The translations under genes and the position numbers were made by a program. The notes beneath the pieces are model-generated. The model searched no databases, was not told where the DNA came from, and was given only the letters and a program-made list of their open reading frames with translations. This document shows positions 22,301-31,900 of a stretch of 64,000 nucleotides of DNA, one piece after another (within the stretch, counting starts at the first letter, position 1; each line of letters begins with the position of its first letter). The DNA comes from Eremophila alpestris peregrina (Eukaryota; Chordata; Aves; Passeriformes; Alaudidae): contig WMCF01000007.1 of NCBI GenBank assembly GCA_009792885.1, forward strand, positions 9,091,995 to 9,155,994, read 5' to 3'.

Positions 22301-25100
22301 ATTGGCTGTTAACCCAGTATGTACCTTTTTTTACATGTCTTTCATCCTGATCTCAAGTTTAAATGAAACCAAATGTATTTCTGAAATTAAGATTGCTATT
22401 CTAATGAAAGGGAAGATGATCATATGTTACCATGAAATATTTTTCACTTGCAATTATAATGCTATACAAGGTTACCATAATACTTCCCATACTTCAGAAA
22501 TCCATCAGGTGATAAGGAGAACTGAAGTGACTTGCCTGAATTCACATGCTGACCGTAGGCTGAAGTTGCAGTCAGTTTCTTGTCACTTCCATATCAGTAA
22601 AACCAGTGAGTGAGAGCAAGTCTATAGATTTATTTCCTGCCCCCTACTCCTTTGACAGTAGGATTGGAAAAAAAAAAAAATACAGAAATCAGAACAGAAT
22701 GCAGAAAGAAGCCCCTTTATTCCTCTTACTGTTTCCCTGCCTATATTTAAGAGCTGTCCTTTTAATCTCAGTGTGCAGTTCTGTTCTTTGCACTGGGGAA
22801 ATGGCATTCTTGATAGATGTGGAGCAATTTCATGGTTTTCTGAGGCATTGTTGGCTTGCAGCTGGTCCTGCCTGATAAAAGGAACAGTCTTGAAGCAGCT
22901 GTTAATGTTTTTGTACTCACACAACACAGTATCAATCCTTATCACCTTTACCTTCCACCCACTACAAATGCCCTCAGTAATAACCAGTCTACCATTAGAA
23001 AACCAGTCTGTGGTTTTGCAGCCAGAGTGGGCTGTGCTTAAGAAAAGATATTTTTTAATTCTGTAATCCACAGTAACAGGTAGTTGAGAAACCCACCTAC
23101 AAGTGAGTCTGCACCTTCCTATTTTATGAATAATCCCAATTCCTAGGGAGTGTGCTGGATACACTAGGAATGCATTGTGACAGTCACAGTGAGTTGCAAC
23201 GTGCTAGAGTATCAATATAACTTGATTCCAAGGTAAGTCTGATTCATTGGTCCTTGTCACATACTGAGCCACTGGGAATGGAATAAAAAACTGAATCTGG
23301 CATTTGTTAGACATACTGCTAATGCACTATTAATTACCATTATTACTTTGCCTACTTTGAGGAAGAAAATTAGTTTTTGATGACATTTTAGTTTTTGTGT
23401 GGGTTTTGTTGGTTTGGGGGTTTGGCTTTTTTCTTCCACACTACATAAGGGCTGGGTCAGGCAGCAATGGAAGGGTTGTTTTGTGCTGTTTCTTATAATT
23501 GTGTTAAGCATCAGATATTGTGTGCTGCCACTTACAGGTGACAGGGAGTAAGATTTGGAAGAGCAACCTTGGAAAACCTCTCTTCTCCTCTCCTCACTGC
23601 AATGAGAACTACATCTGTGTTGGGTGTGTGGATGGAAACTTATATTGTTACACTCATTCTGGAGAAAAGGTAAAAATGTTTTTGGGTTTTTTATGTCCAT
23701 CACAAAATCTTGAATAAGTTGCTTTATTAGGACTGTTTTCTGAGGCTTAGTGATCGGCAAATACCATTTTGTGAACCAAATAGAAGTGTCTGTTGTTAGA
23801 GAGGAGAAAGTAGAAAAACTGTTTGCCTAGGGTAGTCCATGCAGTTCATGGTAAAATCACAAACTCAAGTTGTCTGATGCAGTAAGAGAGTAAATTGTCA
23901 AATAAAGTAATACCCAGAAGTAAATTGTCAAGTGTAGTAAGAGCAAATGAAATTATTTCATTTGGAGCTTTTCAAGCATATTTAAGGTTTCTCTTCTGTA
24001 AGATGGGGGTTATTCGGAAGTAAAGGTTTCTTAGAATTTTAATGCACTTATCAAAAAATTGACAAATCATAATTTTGGTGTAATATGTGTCAGCCTTCAC
24101 ATTGAATTAAATGAGAGTATTTTTTAGTTCCTCAGAGATGAGTGTAGTTAGTATCTGGTGTTAAAACAACTGACACCATTCATTTGTTGGCCTGAGATGC
24201 AGTATCCATGGCAATTCCTAAGCCTTTTCTGATTGTAAAACACATGCTAGTCCATCCATGCACTGCTCTCTGCTTGCAGCTGTGTTGCTGAACTGATATT
24301 CTCTTGAGGAGGGATCTACACATTATTAACATAAGCAGAGGAAATCTGTATTACAAAAGGAATATCTGCCTTTCTGGCAAAGAATGGCATATTAATAGGT
24401 TTCTTAATGTTCATTACTAATGGTACAACAGCACAAGAATATTCTTTTCCCAAATCGGTTGTTTTTACGAGGCCTCACCAAAGTTAGTAACTCTTCCCTT
24501 TTCCACATCTATTTTATGAGACTTTTATTGCTTACTCTCTGTGTAAAACATAATTTGACAAAGATTTACCAGCCCTCACTGAAATCTAGTATACTTTTGA
24601 AATTAAATGCTCTCCTATCAACAACAAGTCTATTAAAAAATTACATTTGCTGTAAAACTGTTAATGTAAAAAACCTTTGATAATGGGTGGTTATGTTCTT
24701 TCTGTAGGTTTGGCAGTTTTCCACTAATGGGCCAGTGTTTTCATCTCCATGCCTCTCAAGTTTAACTAAGCAAGAAATATTTTTTGGCTCTCACGACTGC
24801 TTTATCTACTGCTGTAACATGGAGGGTAATTTACTGTGGAAATTTGAAGCCACTTCAAGTGTATATGGAACACCATTCATTTTCCAAAGTGATGGCTTAA
24901 ATAACAAAATCCTCTTGGCAGCAGTATCTACAGATGGCAAAGTGTGGATCCTGAATGCCAAGAGCGGAGCAGCAGAAGGAGTACATAAGCTTCCAGGAGA
25001 GGTTTTCTCTTCGCCAGTAGTATGGGGAACAAAGCTTGTTGTTGGCTGTAGAAATGATTATGTTTATTGTCTAGATCTGTACACAGCAGGGAAAAAATAG
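8166..25100 (+). CDS. AASDH: AASDH (ACSF4/NRPS-like beta-alanine-activating enzyme), complete CDS in 14 exons
   Basis: Despite its name, the protein has no dehydrogenase domain. The mammalian enzyme is reported to adenylate beta-alanine and load it on its own phosphopantetheine; its later role is unclear. CDS: 8166-8395, 10369-10489, 11180-11520, 12268-12460, 14771-15012, 16337-16443, 16881-17053, 17575-17767, 18280-18398, 19540-20377, 21454-21617, 22191-22316, 23538-23669, 24708-25100. This gives 1123 residues (human about 1098). Seen: P-loop LHTSGTTGIPK (204-214), substrate-site FDPS with Asp251, YGITEVSSW (352-360), GRKDNQIKRH (from 449), catalytic Lys535 in TSHGK, and carrier motif GGDSLK with Ser598. 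From about 777 there are some eight propeller blades (VYVGSHSH, VYIGSHDQH, IFFGSHDC, LVVGCRNDY). All catalytic residues are present, so it should be active. Confidence 0.96.
9290..9462 (+). mobile_element. CR1-like LINE 3' fragment in AASDH intron 1
   Basis: CCCATCCCTGGAGGTGTTCA, CTGACTGGACAAAGACCTGA and GGCAGGAGGTTGAACT, followed by GAGGTCCCTTGCTG, match the common avian CR1 3' end in the same order. It is diverged and truncated, without coding capacity. Confidence 0.7.
9745..9950. promoter_or_regulatory. CpG-dense island inside AASDH intron 1
   Basis: Roughly 200 bp with close to twenty CpG dinucleotides sits within A/T-rich intron, about 1.4 kb after the AASDH start exon and 420 bp before the second coding exon. 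It contains GC-box-like GGGGCGG and runs of CGCCGCCGG. I recognise no repeat family. It could be an alternative promoter or enhancer. A transcript starting here would lack the first coding exon. Confidence 0.55.
10369..10489 (+). CDS. AASDH: AASDH coding exon 2
   Basis: Acceptor TTATTAG|AATCC and donor ATAAAT|GTAAGT. It encodes ILQVPAAYSPVDPDAPP and the KKSNLQYILVE block of the adenylation domain. Confidence 0.95.
11180..11520 (+). CDS. AASDH: AASDH coding exon 3 (A3 P-loop)
   Basis: Acceptor CTCTTGCAG|AAATTC and donor CTTAA|GTAAGT. A variable serine-rich linker is followed by LAYVLHTSGTTGIPK, the ATP-phosphate-binding loop, and IVRVPHKCIVPNIQH. Confidence 0.96.
12268..12460 (+). CDS. AASDH: AASDH coding exon 4 (substrate pocket Asp)
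   Basis: Acceptor GTTTTAG|ATCC and donor TTGCAG|GTAGGC. It encodes DDVLFLASPLTFDPSVVELF. The Asp of FDPS is at the position that holds the substrate amino group in NRPS adenylation domains. Confidence 0.96.
13100..13306 (-). mobile_element. CR1 LINE fragment in AASDH intron 4, antisense
   Basis: On the minus strand it reads as a CR1 reverse-transcriptase C-terminal relic: LEKRRPRGELFALYNCLKG followed by GVGLFSQVASDTTR. The frame is broken at both ends. The plus-strand sequence ACCTGGGAGAAGAGACC matches common avian CR1. Its left end is degenerate and its right end abuts a T33 run. Confidence 0.88.
13307..13339. repeat. Poly-T run (T33)
   Basis: Thirty-three uninterrupted T bases directly follow the CR1 relic. 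CR1 elements do not end in poly(A), so the tract is not the element's own tail. Confidence 0.9.
14771..15012 (+). CDS. AASDH: AASDH coding exon 5 (A4-A5 motifs)
   Basis: Acceptor CATTCAG|GCAACA and donor TTTTAG|GTAGGA. It encodes ATPTLLRRFGA, LRVLALGGEAFPVL and FNLYGITEVSSWATCY. Confidence 0.96.
16337..16443 (+). CDS. AASDH: AASDH coding exon 6
   Basis: Acceptor ATATTTAG|AATGG and donor TTATAG|GTTATT. It encodes MDFPVPLGSPLLGTKLEVRD and the GEGQIFIG turn. The donor is weak (GTTATT), but the frame and the homology agree. Confidence 0.92.
16881..17053 (+). CDS. AASDH: AASDH coding exon 7 (A7-A8 motifs)
   Basis: Acceptor TTTGTGTAG|GTGGTG and donor CAGCAG|GTGAGT. It encodes ICFLDDEVTVPPGTMRATGDF and FFLGRKDNQIKRH, the hinge of the adenylation domain. 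Confidence 0.96.
17575..17767 (+). CDS. AASDH: AASDH coding exon 8
   Basis: Acceptor AATTACAG|GTTGCT and donor TCACATG|GTAAAT. It encodes VAEDLCQVEACAVTWYQQ through LPSYAVPDEIVVI and ends at the codon before the A10 lysine. Confidence 0.95.
18280..18398 (+). CDS. AASDH: AASDH coding exon 9 (A10 lysine)
   Basis: Acceptor TACAAAG|GCAAAG and donor TGGAAG|GTAGTA. The first complete codon, AAA, is the catalytic lysine of the TSHGK motif; ELNKIYQNHL follows. Confidence 0.95.
19540..20377 (+). CDS. AASDH: AASDH coding exon 10 (carrier domain and start of propeller)
   Basis: Acceptor TTTCTCTAG|TCTGTC and donor GTTGTTG|GTATGT; 838 bp, the longest AASDH exon. The carrier motif YSGGDSLKALRF has the phosphopantetheine serine. 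A poorly conserved linker follows, then CVRWKSNTRKCVDASPLV and the first propeller blade. Confidence 0.96.
21454..21617 (+). CDS. AASDH: AASDH coding exon 11
   Basis: Acceptor CCATGTAG|GTTGTT and donor ATTTAT|GTAAGA. Blades VYVLQRSDGEIHWTF and VYIGSHDQHVYTLDI. Confidence 0.96.
22191..22316 (+). CDS. AASDH: AASDH coding exon 12
   Basis: Acceptor TTCTTACAG|AAGAAG and donor AACCCA|GTATGT. Blade residues GGAVFSSPCLSS and LYVATLGGLLLAVNP. Confidence 0.95.
23538..23669 (+). CDS. AASDH: AASDH coding exon 13
   Basis: Acceptor CACTTACAG|GTGACA and donor GAAAAG|GTAAAA. Blade residues SKIWKSNLGKPLFSSP and ICVGCVDGNLYCYTHSGE. Confidence 0.95.
24708..25100 (+). CDS. AASDH: AASDH coding exon 14 and stop
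   Basis: Acceptor TTTCTGTAG|GTTTGG; stop TAG 25098-25100. Encodes the last blades, IFFGSHDCFIYCCN, DGKVWILNAKSG and ELPGEVFSSPVV-like sequence (here KLPGEVFSSPVV), ending CRNDYVYCLDL plus a short basic tail. Confidence 0.96.
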   Translation, partial: VWQFSTNGPVFSSPCLSSLTKQEIFFGSHDCFIYCCNMEGNLLWKFEATSSVYGTPFIFQSDGLNNKILLAAVSTDGKVWILNAKSGAAEGVHKLPGEVFSSPVVWGTKLVVGCRNDYVYCLDLYTAGKK

Positions 25101-25845
25101 CAGCTAAGATGTTAGGCTGCTTCATTTTTATTGTTTACATTTGTAAACTAGGAGCTCACGGCTGCTCTCTACCCCTCTGCCTGTGTTGCTGCAGGCAAGA
25201 GATGTTCCTTGCAGGCTTAGCAGGTAGGATTTTGCATCAAGCAGTGTCCAGTGATGGAGGGAGGATGGCTGCTCAGCACCTTGCCAGAGAGGGGACTAAG
25301 TGTGTAAGGTGCCCTATTCCACAGCTTGGATAGCAGGCTCAGCTCCAAGGGAGGAGTGTATTGCTTTCTCTGAGTCCATTCTCACCTGTGCCTGCTCTTC
25401 CTTGCACCAGACCAGTGTTTGTCTGTCTGTCAAGATTTCTGTGCCAGGCAAGCTAACCCAAGTCTTTTTTTCAATCTAACTTTTAACTTGATTTCTGGAG
25501 ACACAGCCTGAATTTCAAATACCTGGAAGGAGGGACCTGTTTACTACAGTTTGTACAAACAGAATAGTTCATCTTTTGTGGACCTAGGCCCATCATGCCT
25601 TAATTAATCTAGCATGTACTTAGACTCCATTGAAGTCAGTAAGAATTGCCTCTTGTATTCTAAAGTGGAAATAACTCTATAAATATTTATTAAATTTCAG
25701 TGATAGGAACTGTATGAGGTCCAAGATGAAGTGTGCACTGCTCAAATCAAACACTGTCAAACAATTTTTAAGATACCTGAATGAATGCTGCTTACATTTT
25801 CTTCACAAGAACTATTAATAAAAGATTGTGTAAATTGGGTTTTGT
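25101..25845 (+). other. AASDH: AASDH 3' UTR
   Basis: It runs from the stop codon to the poly(A) signal AATAAA at 25817-25822, which is followed by a strong GT-rich element (25823-25850). Cleavage is expected near 25835-25845. Confidence 0.65.
25817..25822 (+). terminator. AASDH: AASDH poly(A) signal
   Basis: AATAAA with a GT-rich downstream element immediately after it; the best-placed signal after the AASDH stop. Confidence 0.7.
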
Positions 25846-28774
25846 GTTCTTTAACACCTTAGAAATAAGTACCAGGGGTCTTGGTAATGCAAATCAAGTC
25901 CTTGCAATGGCAAAAGTGCACTTCACTGAGAGCACTTCCTAACTGTTTTCTAAAAGAATTGTAGTAGAAACTCTTTATCCTACTTTCTGTCATGAGCCAT
26001 CTACTTTGAATCCTGTGTAGTATGTAGTACATTTGTAGCACTGTAAAAAGTTATATTTGTAAGGCAAACCTTAATTACATGATTAGCAAAATGAAACACA
26101 GAGGACATATATCAATGATTAAATAATTTTGACCAGGTTATAGTTTAATAAGAATTAAAATGACAGTATAATAAACAATTGCACTTTAAAACATTTGAAA
26201 AATTAAAAAAGTACACAACAAATACCCCACAAGTATACATCTTGTAGTTTTTATACATTACTATATGAACATAGAGGTTAATCATATATAACCTTGTCAA
26301 AAGAAATGGTATTTTGTGTTTGTATAAGTTACAAAAAATTGAGACAATATACTACATAGTGGTTTATTCAGTTCTTAAAACATTTTTGCTGTTTTAAACT
26401 GGGTAGAAGTGTTTTGGATTTATTTTTACAGATTTCCAATACTTTATCAGAAATGGTTGCAACAAAGCTAAAGCAAAGTAACACTTCACTTCATTGGTAT
26501 TTAGTGCAAATCTTTGTTAATTTAACATGAAATGTCACTGTTGCACATGTACACTTTAGAAATGTTTCCATCAAGTACTGTACATAATACAGTTTCCATT
26601 GTTACACTAGATACCTTTATGATTGGAAAAAAACCTCTGCTTTGAAGCTTTAGCTTAGGACCATCCTTAATGAAATCTCTATTCCATGTGCTATAAATGG
26701 ATTGTATTGGAAAATTGCATCCTTATGTCATGCACAGTAGCACCTAATTTTGCTATGCTTTTCAAAATACCAGTATCTTTAATCCTGATTTACTTCACCT
26801 TCTCTGTATGTCTACCTGGCTCCCCCTCCCAAGAAGTAATTGTAAAGATGGATTTCAGGCAGCTTAGTTATTACATATTCATACTGCAGGCAAACAAACT
26901 TGGAAAAAATTTAATTTAAGATGCACTAATTTCTGGTGCTAGCAGAGCAAAAGTAGTTACAGGGCCAGTTCCTTCTTCAGATATTGAAGGCATTAAGTTG
27001 GGGGCTTTTCCCAAGCATTTGAGAACAGCATTGTCTTATTTCTGCTTAAAACATATCAATTATATTCATGGTAAAGGTTACTTAAGAGATTCTGGTTTTA
27101 ACCGTGAAACTGAGCAAAACTGATGGCTTAAGACCCGAGAAAGCCCATCTTGCTGCTGCACATGAGCTGGATCTAACACATCCCTTGTGTTTGTGCTGCT
27201 GTAACCATGGTACTGCGCCCCTGGTTTCTGTTTGATGGGAAAGGCTGTACTTGACAATGACTTTTGCTGAAACTCGTTTTGATTCTGGGAACAGAGTGTG
27301 CAACAGGTTTTGTTCTGTTTCCTTTGCAGTTTAAAATGCTGTTTCTCATGCTGCTTACAGCAGTTTGGCTAAAACACTTCCATGAAGCATATGTTGTATA
27401 GTTCTATAATGATGTAATTTCTTTGCATGAAAATGTCTCCCTTTATGATGCTGTAGGCTTAAAGGTTCCTTTGAGCCTTATGGTTGTAAGAAGGAGACTT
27501 TCAGATATTTTAAAGTCTGCCTTGTAAAACAAACTCAGTTGATTTATTCAATAGGGTGACATTTTCAAATGCAGACTTAAAGATTTCTGTGGGATGTTGA
27601 GCATAGTGAAGTTTTTATTACATTTATGGACTTTATCCTTTTTATTTTGCTGCAGGGAGGGGGGTGGACATTTCTGTTTTAGTTATGTGAAGTAATAGAG
27701 TGCTCAACTGCCACACCAGATACCTGAGATGGGGTAAGTAAACTTCTTTTTGAAGTGTTCTGGCTATATTGGTTAAAGTACAGGAAGTTATCTGAACTGC
27801 CTGAAGTTGCATGTGGAGTAAAATCAGTAAGAATGCCGAGTTAAAGCTCCTGAAACTCCCACTGACTTAGCTTTCAGTTCTCAGTTAACTTCAGTTCTGC
27901 CAGTCCTACTCCTGTGGGAACTTACTGAGACAAATTCTACAGGAATTTGCATTCACACAGGAGCAGTTTAATTCCATTCAATTGATTTAAAGTTGTAATC
28001 CACAATCACTGTCTCTATGCAGCATAAATATGGCCAAGCACAAACAGTGATTACTTAAATCACTAGAAGAAACAGTGAATCCCTGACTTCTTTCTGAGAA
28101 CTTAATGATATTTGTTTAAAAAATTGTGGCTTTTTAAGTAGGATTAATTGTTTTCTTAGAAGTGAGGCTATGTAGATGTAATGTATTAATCCTATGATGA
28201 AAGAAATTACCTCAGCATTTGGATGGTACCATCTACTTATCATTTGCATGTGGAACAGTGTATCCTGAAGCTTTTCCGTAGGGAAAAAGCTCTCAAATAG
28301 CAGGCAGAACTGTTCATACAGTTTAACATGTTTAAATAAATTATGACTTAAGATAAGGAAACATGCATCTTTCCTTAATTTCAACAACAAAGTTCTGAAA
28401 AAATTTCTGAGATCTCAGACACAGAGATCTAAAATTCCAGAACTGAACACCAACAGAATTTAAGCAGCTTCTAAACCCTTATTCTGTTCTGGCCCTTATT
28501 ATGATACCTGCTAAAATTTACATCCAGTATCTGAGCACTCTCAAGTTTTTGAGAGAGTCTGGCTGTGAGATTTTTGCCATGACCTCCTTTAGCCGTTTGT
28601 TGAAGCAAAGGAATATATGACTTTAGTAGACTTTACAGTGAACTAGAGCAAAATGGTAATCAGTTCAGTTTTCAGTCCTTCCAATACATGCATTTTCAGT
28701 TTTGTCATGTGTAAAAAGCAGAATAAATAAAAGAAAGCAATTAGTAGTCAGCAACAGAGATGTAACTTCACAGT
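25846..28774 (-). other. CRACD: Convergent spacer, probably CRACD 3' UTR
   Basis: This is non-coding A/T-rich sequence between two convergent genes. Minus-strand AATAAA hexamers (TTTATT on plus) lie at 27641-27646, 27614-27619, 27543-27548, 26419-26424 and 26363-26368. An ATTAAA (TTTAAT on plus) is at 26144-26149. The CRACD 3' UTR could therefore be 1.1 to 2.6 kb long. No ORF or repeat family is recognised. Confidence 0.5.
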
Positions 28775-28935
28775 TTACTTTATGATCTGTGGACAGTCAC
28801 TCCAGGCTTTTGCTTTCCTCTTGGCTAATGCAAGCCAGGCTGGTTCTGTTGACACTGGGTTAGCATCAGGCGTAGAAAATCTCTTGGCCACCTCCTTTGT
28901 CACTGGGGTTGATGGAACAGAATCTGAAATTTCCA
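28775..28935 (-). CDS. CRACD: CRACD terminal coding exon
   Basis: Acceptor AAAAAAG|TGGAAA on minus, with a weak pyrimidine tract; stop TAA at 28777-28775. It encodes KEVAKRFSTPDANPVSTEP and the conserved end WLALAKRKAKAWSDCPQIIK. Confidence 0.95.
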
Positions 28936-31900
28936 CTTTTTTATAGGGAGAGGGAAAAAAAATCCAACATTAGTAGAATCCTGTGCTTTGTTGCAGGATT
29001 CTAGAGATTTCACTTTTATGTGAAGATATTCTAGCACTAGATATTTATTTCCAACACTTTTAGGTAAATCTTACTGTATTTGCAAAATAATCAAGTTAGG
29101 AGGAGCTGAGTTTCCTTTTTTTAGAGGTGAAAATAATCAAGTTAGGAGGAGCTGAGTTTCCTTTTTCCTTTTTACTCCAAGTAATCTAACTCACAGAAAC
29201 AGGGACAAAATTTTCAGTCCTTGTGACATCCAAAGAAAACATTTCAATTTGTTAATCCTCCTCTTTAAATAAATTATTTTAATTACATCTGCACCATAGC
29301 AAACAACGGGAAATACAGCTATGGGGTTTTTTCTCTTTGGTAATGCAGCTGCTGCACACATGTAAAACAAATGTATTCAGTAGTATTTAGATTCCCTCTT
29401 CAGAGAAGAAGGTGGTCCTGTAGCTTCCTGCCTCAATTAACCCTGCCCAAGAGACTGTCCTGAAAAAGAAAGAAACCTGCTTTCCCCATTAGCTGTTTGC
29501 CACATTTTCTTCTAAGAATTGTAAGACAAACAGCTGTCTCCATAAGGAAATGTGTTTAATAAACGAATTATTGATAAGAACCAACTTCACAGAGCAGAGC
29601 CATCGAAGCATTGTAGAAGTCAAATGGGAAAATAAATTCTGAAACAGTGAATGCCCTCAAAGGCAACCTGAATAGAAATTAATCCTGTCTGAAACATATG
29701 GAGTAATTCTAAAAATCTTAGTTACAAGATAACTCCTCACTCATCTCCCCCCAACCCCAACCCCCCCTCACTTGCACATTTTCTTTTTTAGGAGCCAAAA
29801 TTATTTTTGTTAAATGTTCAGATTCCCAGTAACTTCTAGTTGCATTTTATTTTGAGGTTTTGAATGTGTATAAAAGCTTTAAAGTTGTGTAAAAGTTTTA
29901 AAATTGCATGGATACAAAAAATCTTGTATTTTTCTTTTTAGTGCATCTTTATTCATGTATTTTTATCTGCAAGTACAGGAGCAGTAGCAGCAGCAATTTT
30001 TGCAGATGGACACTTTAAAAAGCTGATTATTTTAAATATTATGGTAATTTATGCTATTTTAAAGGTCTCACACTCTTATCAGTTCCTGATGTACAAGACA
30101 CAAGTGCAATTTTGAAATACACCACCTTCAGCTTGTGGGTGTTTTTTACTGTCTTTAGAGGAGGACTCAGCAGACTTTCATTTTAAACATGTCCTAGGCT
30201 GGTCCTCTGTCTTAAATGCTCTTCTAACCGTGGGAAGCTCAAATTGTCTCATTACCCAGAAATACTTATAAATATGTGTAGTTGCTGAAGGCTGCCTGGC
30301 TCCAAATATAGTCAGTAATCACAGGGAAATCCAGTCACTATTTCCTAAGGGCCAGTACTGTGCTTTCACTTTAGATATTTCAAAATTGGTGATTCCTCCT
30401 CAATTTCCCTCTGAACGATCACTCTAGTGCAGACAGAAATGACCTTGGATAATTGGGTTTTGGCCCTTAGATCTAATTTGGCACCATCTATTGTGAGGGA
30501 GTTTGATGTCTGCTAGAACTGACCATGTACAGTATAATGACACCATGCTGAGTCTTTGGGGCTGCAGTAGAGCCCCCTTGGAGTTTGACAGGAATGCTGT
30601 AAAGAATGAACATTTTGGGCAATTTATGTAAGATCTTAGAATGGTTTGGGTTGGAAAGGGCCTTTTAAGGTCATTTGGCCAACCCAAGATGTTCCAAGTG
30701 AAGTTCTCAGAGACATCTGCTCTGGTGTGCAGCTGCAGTGTGAAGATCCAGCTGCTGAATCAACTGAATATAGGCAGGTGTAGGGGTTTTTCAGTTTGGG
30801 ACAGTTTATAACGCAGGAGTAGCACAGATTAAGCCTTTAATAAATCAGTAGAGTTACCTCATTGCTTTTAATAGTTGCATTTCATCTTTCTTGGCATGGA
30901 GTGATACTGAATAGATGCAGCTGATACGTGTATTTACTTTCAAAAATGCTATTACTTGCACAACTTTTAAAAAGGTTTCTTCAACATCTATCTACTCCAA
31001 AACTTTTTCCTTAGGACTACAGTTAGCTAGAGAAATATAGGCAAGTCTGTATTTCAACAATCATCTCATGCCACTGCAAATATTACGCTCTTTGGGGAAG
31101 TATTTATTTTGATTTGCCTGGGATAGTTTTAGCTTAATTGAACTGACAGATAAAGCAGCAGGTTTTGATTCCAAACTACCATGCCAAATATTTGACTGGG
31201 AGGGAGAAGTCCTAGATTCAGAGTAACAGACTACCTTCAACTGAATTGATTATCTTTTGCATTTTTAAGTGAGAATACTTATTTCCAGTATTGGGGGGTG
31301 AGTATTTCTCCTTGACAAACTGGGAGGTGTGAGAACCTGCTTCATTTCCTGCACAAATATACTCTGTAGACGTTAAATATCATTCCCCATCTGTGCTAAC
31401 CCCCAACCTAAAGGCAAAACAGCACTGCAATTGCAATTTACGGTAAATCAGATCCCTCTGATGTGCATTAGTCATGTTCCAAAAATACTGTTGGATATGG
31501 CTTGGGGAGGCAGCCTAATTTCGTTAGCTTGAACTGCGGCAATTCTAAGGAATTGCAGCAGTGTAGCCTTAATAACCTGGGGAGACTGGTAAAAGTCTGG
31601 TAAAATTATGTCTTTCCATCATAATGGCCAGTGCATGAGATGGGAATAAGTTGTTTTCTATGGAATGCATTGGTAATTCTAGCAGTAGTATCTGGAATAA
31701 AGGAGACCCCCTCATTCACTTTCTCAAAAACATGCAATACCATTTCTGAAGTGCATTATTCCTAGAGTGAATCTGAATCTCTCAACTGTACCTGTCACAG
31801 AAGTTGGAAGGGTGTTCGACTTCTTTAGATGCTCCCTTCTTTCTAGTCTTGACACAGCAGTCTCAATTTTCTTCTCTCCTTCTTGAGTTGTAGATTTCTG

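Larger units (their letters stand above)
15013..24707 (+). other. AASDH: AASDH introns 5-13, no other feature seen
   Basis: The introns between these coordinates (15013-16336, 16444-16880, 17054-17574, 17768-18279, 18399-19539, 20378-21453, 21618-22190, 22317-23537, 23670-24707) are A/T-rich. I saw no repeat family, RNA gene or extra exon beyond short homopolymers (A13 near 22669) and a GT-rich patch at 23393-23425. The same holds for 10490-11179 and 11521-12267. Confidence 0.65.
28936..31791 (-). other. CRACD: CRACD last intron
   Basis: This 2.86 kb intron holds a 37 bp direct repeat (29084-29166), a C-rich/G-quadruplex candidate (29747-29767) and a short CR1 tail (30630-30695). Otherwise it is unremarkable A/T-rich sequence. 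Confidence 0.75.
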
